From the NCBI RefSeq assembly GCF_030269905.1, contig NZ_BSVC01000004.1, positions 124,001 through 188,000 of the forward strand: 64,000 bases of DNA, written 5' to 3'. The translations under genes and the position numbers were made by a program. This document shows positions 62,033-64,000 of this stretch, piece after piece. The DNA is from Pelosinus sp. IPA-1 (GTDB lineage: Bacteria; Bacillota; Negativicutes; DSM-13327). Below the pieces are notes generated by a model that worked only from the letters and a program-made list of their open reading frames with translations, was not told the origin of the DNA and made no database searches. Each line of letters begins with the position of its first letter. Positions within the stretch are counted from its first letter, which is position 1.

Positions 62033-63082
62033 ATGACAATAAAAGTAGGAATTAACGGCTTTGGACGCATTGGGAGAATGTGTTTAAGAGCTGCGTTAGA
62101 AAATGAGAATATAGAAGTTGTCGCCGTTAATAGCACGTCAGATAGCATTGCATCAGCTCGCCTTTTAGAATATGATTCAATACATGGCAGACTTAATAAA
62201 GATATTAAAGCAACTGAAGATAAAATCATAATTGATGGACATCCTATAAAAATAATTTCCGACCGCAATCCAGCTAATCTTCCTTGGGGAAAACTTGGAG
62301 TCGATATTGTTATTGAATCTACAGGGAAATTTAATTCTAGTAAGGATTGTGAAGTTCACTTGCGAAATGGTGCTAAAAAAGTTATCATATCAGCACCGGC
62401 TAATGACTCCACTCCTACAATTGTTCTGGGAGTTAACGAAAATATTTATAAGCCTACAGTCCATCATGTGATATCTAACGCATCTTGTACGACAAACTGT
62501 TTAGCTCCTATTATCAAAGTAATTAATGATAATTTCGGAATTACCAATGGTTTAATGTCTACCGTTCATGCATTTACCACCGATCAACGAAGCTTAGACA
62601 ATAGTCATAAGGATCCGCGTCGATCAAGAAGTTGCATGCAATCGATAGTTCCAACTTCAACAGGAGCTGCAAAAGCAATTGGCCTTGTAATACCTGAGCT
62701 AAAGGGAAAGTTAAACGGAGTTTCCCTACGTGTTCCAGTACCAAATGTATCCTTAGTCGATTTAGTTGTCGAGCTGAAGCAAGACGTAACCATTGAGAAG
62801 ATCAATGATGCTTTGCGTACTGCCACTAAAAGTTCTATGATGGGTATTATGGAATACTGTGATCAGCCCCTCGTTTCCGTTGACTTTTTGGGCAACAAGC
62901 ACTCGGCCATTGTAGATGCTCTATCGACATTGGTTATTGAAAAGCGAAAAGCAAAAATTCTTGCATGGTATGATAATGAATGGGGCTACTCCTGTCGTGT
63001 TGTTGAACTGGCACAACACATTGGTAAAATGCTGCATAAAGAAGAAGTCAGAAATGTCGAAACAAAAGCTGTAGGATACTAA
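62033..63082 (+). CDS. gapB: Glyceraldehyde-3-phosphate dehydrogenase, gluconeogenic GapB type
   Basis: A 349-residue GAPDH: VGINGFGRIGRM, catalytic Cys152 in SNASCTTNC and His179 in STVHAFTTDQ. At the adenosine-ribose position the usual VND is VNS (Ser34 in AVNSTSDS), losing the NAD-selective Asp, and the sequence resembles B. subtilis GapB, which uses NADP. With pckA upstream this points to gluconeogenesis. SD TTATGGAGG. No terminator separates it from pckA. Confidence 0.88.
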   Translation: MTIKVGINGFGRIGRMCLRAALENENIEVVAVNSTSDSIASARLLEYDSIHGRLNKDIKATEDKIIIDGHPIKIISDRNPANLPWGKLGVDIVIESTGKFNSSKDCEVHLRNGAKKVIISAPANDSTPTIVLGVNENIYKPTVHHVISNASCTTNCLAPIIKVINDNFGITNGLMSTVHAFTTDQRSLDNSHKDPRRSRSCMQSIVPTSTGAAKAIGLVIPELKGKLNGVSLRVPVPNVSLVDLVVELKQDVTIEKINDALRTATKSSMMGIMEYCDQPLVSVDFLGNKHSAIVDALSTLVIEKRKAKILAWYDNEWGYSCRVVELAQHIGKMLHKEEVRNVETKAVGY

Positions 63083-63419
63083 TAATAACAGGAGTATTTA
63101 CCGATATATTAAAGGAGTGACCTTCTTGAAGGTCACTCCTTTATTCTATATAGCTTAAAAGCTGGTAGATCTCTTTTTTTACTCGTGTATGATCGTCATT
63201 GATCAGCATAAGAATATTTGTAGTTGTTTTCTGAGGAAGTTGGGAGGTTCTTTAAATGTTATATAGTTAGGGTAATAAATAACAAATAATATATATGTAT
63301 TTAATCAAGGTGAAGGGTAAAGCTATTTATCAAAGGTAATATAAAAACCACAATGAAAAGGCGTAAATCGAAAGTAATAGCACATATTAAACCATTTGAA
63401 AAAGGGGGAGAACTATTAA
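63083..63419. other. 337-base region before the small end genes
   Basis: After the gapB terminator (63111-63147) it holds a strong SD with a four-codon ORF (ATG 63256 to TAG 63270), otherwise AT-rich sequence with no supported gene. Confidence 0.45.
63111..63147 (+). terminator. Terminator after gapB
   Basis: AAAGGAGTGACCTTC-TT-GAAGGTCACTCCTTT: 15-bp perfect stem then ATTCT. Confidence 0.9.
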
Positions 63420-63605
63420 GTGGCAGAATTGAAACTTAGGGTAGTAGCATACGAGAAGCAAAAAGACATGCATCATTGTATTGAATTACCAGATGGGTCA
63501 ACTGTTGATAATGCTATTAGTGAAGTTGTTGAAGGACAAGCTAAGTATGGATCAGCATGGATTGAAATATATGAGAATGGAAATTGGGAGAAATACTTAG
63601 ATTAA
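63420..63605 (+). CDS. 61-residue protein of unknown function
   Basis: A small acidic soluble protein (ELKLRVVAYEKQKDMHH early, WIEIYENGNWEKYLD at the end). GTG start with AAGGGGGAGAA upstream, own terminator downstream. No family recognised; the gene structure supports it as real. Confidence 0.6.
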   Translation: MAELKLRVVAYEKQKDMHHCIELPDGSTVDNAISEVVEGQAKYGSAWIEIYENGNWEKYLD

Positions 63606-63611
63606 TAATTA

Positions 63612-63637
63612 GGCCGTCCAATAGGACGGTTTTCTTG
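63612..63637 (+). terminator. Terminator after the 61-residue gene
   Basis: GCCGTCC-AATA-GGACGGT then TTTCTT. Confidence 0.82.
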
Positions 63638-63787
63638 TATGTAATAAATGATCGATTTGATAAATATGATATAAAACCATAATCGATAGTAATTATCATT
63701 TACAAATCTAACGTTACTAATATATAATAAACATATAAAGATGATTCCCTTTTAAGTCAAGAACGAAGAACTAAGGGGATGAGTATA

Positions 63788-63970
63788 ATGACAACAAAAA
63801 GCATTTGTCACAATGGTCACTGTCAACCCATACGTAAGGAAAATAAAGCAGGACATTCTAAGTTGACATCTGTGGAGCCTTTCATAAATGGTGCCTTTAT
63901 CTTATTCCTAATTACCTTAATAGCTTTGGCTATATGCGAAGCCTTAGTGGAGATTTTTACGTATAGGTGA
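63788..63970 (+). CDS. 60-residue single-span membrane protein
   Basis: A small protein with a Cys/His-rich start (CHNGHC at residues 7-12) and one membrane segment (about 35-54). ATG 63788, nine bases after AAGGGG, is chosen; ATG 63779 abuts the SD. No family recognised. Confidence 0.5.
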   Translation: MTTKSICHNGHCQPIRKENKAGHSKLTSVEPFINGAFILFLITLIALAICEALVEIFTYR

Positions 63971-64000
63971 AGGCTAAAAAATTCTCTAAGCTTAACAGCT

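Overview
The window looks like a chromosomal segment of an AT-rich, endospore-forming Firmicute, most likely of the Negativicutes/Sporomusaceae type (Pelosinus- or Sporomusa-like). The evidence is Bacillus-like operon order (rpmF-fapR-plsX-fab-acpP-rnc-smc-ftsY-ffh-rpsP-rimM-trmD-rplS), Firmicute Shine-Dalgarno sites with many TTG/GTG starts, and sporulation genes (ylbJ, spoVS, a SpoVM-like peptide, a DUF3231 protein, sigH- and sigK-like promoters). The genus is an inference from memory, not from a search.

Left part (0-21.8 kb): an NCS2 purine permease; an aminotransferase with an SRPBCC protein; htpX; a gamma-carbonic anhydrase-like protein; ndk; a cobalamin adenosyltransferase; a hidden 26-codon SpoVM-like gene; a second EF-G; a xylose-type ABC importer (xylFGH) with a strong hairpin between xylF and xylG; a tRNA-Gln on the minus strand; an NlpC/P60 hydrolase; a DUF4127 protein; then the rsmD-coaD-coiled-coil, ylbJ, patatin, tmcAL and ackA cluster.

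Centre (21.9-46.5 kb): a dense, almost wholly plus-strand housekeeping block. It runs yceD-rpmF, then the FapR-controlled type II fatty-acid operon (fapR-plsX-fabH-fabK-fabD-fabG-acpP-second FabK-like-fabF), rnc, a radical SAM gene, spoVS, smc-ftsY, the signal-recognition/ribosome operon (ylxM-ffh-rpsP-khpA-ylqD-rimM-trmD-SPOUT MTase), rplS with its own promoter and leader, lepB-rbgA, rnhB-flhB-like, and yraN-ubiX. Short spacings and overlapping stops/starts show translational coupling.

Right part (46.5-64 kb): a looser, accessory-like region. It has a DUF3231 protein, a LysR/YjeH-type exporter pair, DUF421, an alpha/beta hydrolase, and then a small-gene region at 52-55.5 kb. That region holds a Cas4-like nuclease divided between two coupled membrane-linked ORFs, several tiny membrane proteins, a 27-residue glycine/isoleucine-rich sporulation-type peptide with its own SD and terminator, and a c-di-GMP-I riboswitch with an intrinsic terminator ahead of a 56-residue protein. 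Next come an exported UPF0173 hydrolase and a major-royal-jelly/yellow-family protein, a DUF3846 protein, a secreted unknown, and a gluconeogenic pckA-gapB pair. Two small unknown genes end the window. No rRNA, intact insertion sequence, prophage or CRISPR array is visible.

Coordinates were counted by hand. Starts were moved from the longest possible ORF to the codon with the best Shine-Dalgarno site where the two disagreed. Family names rest on motif recognition only.
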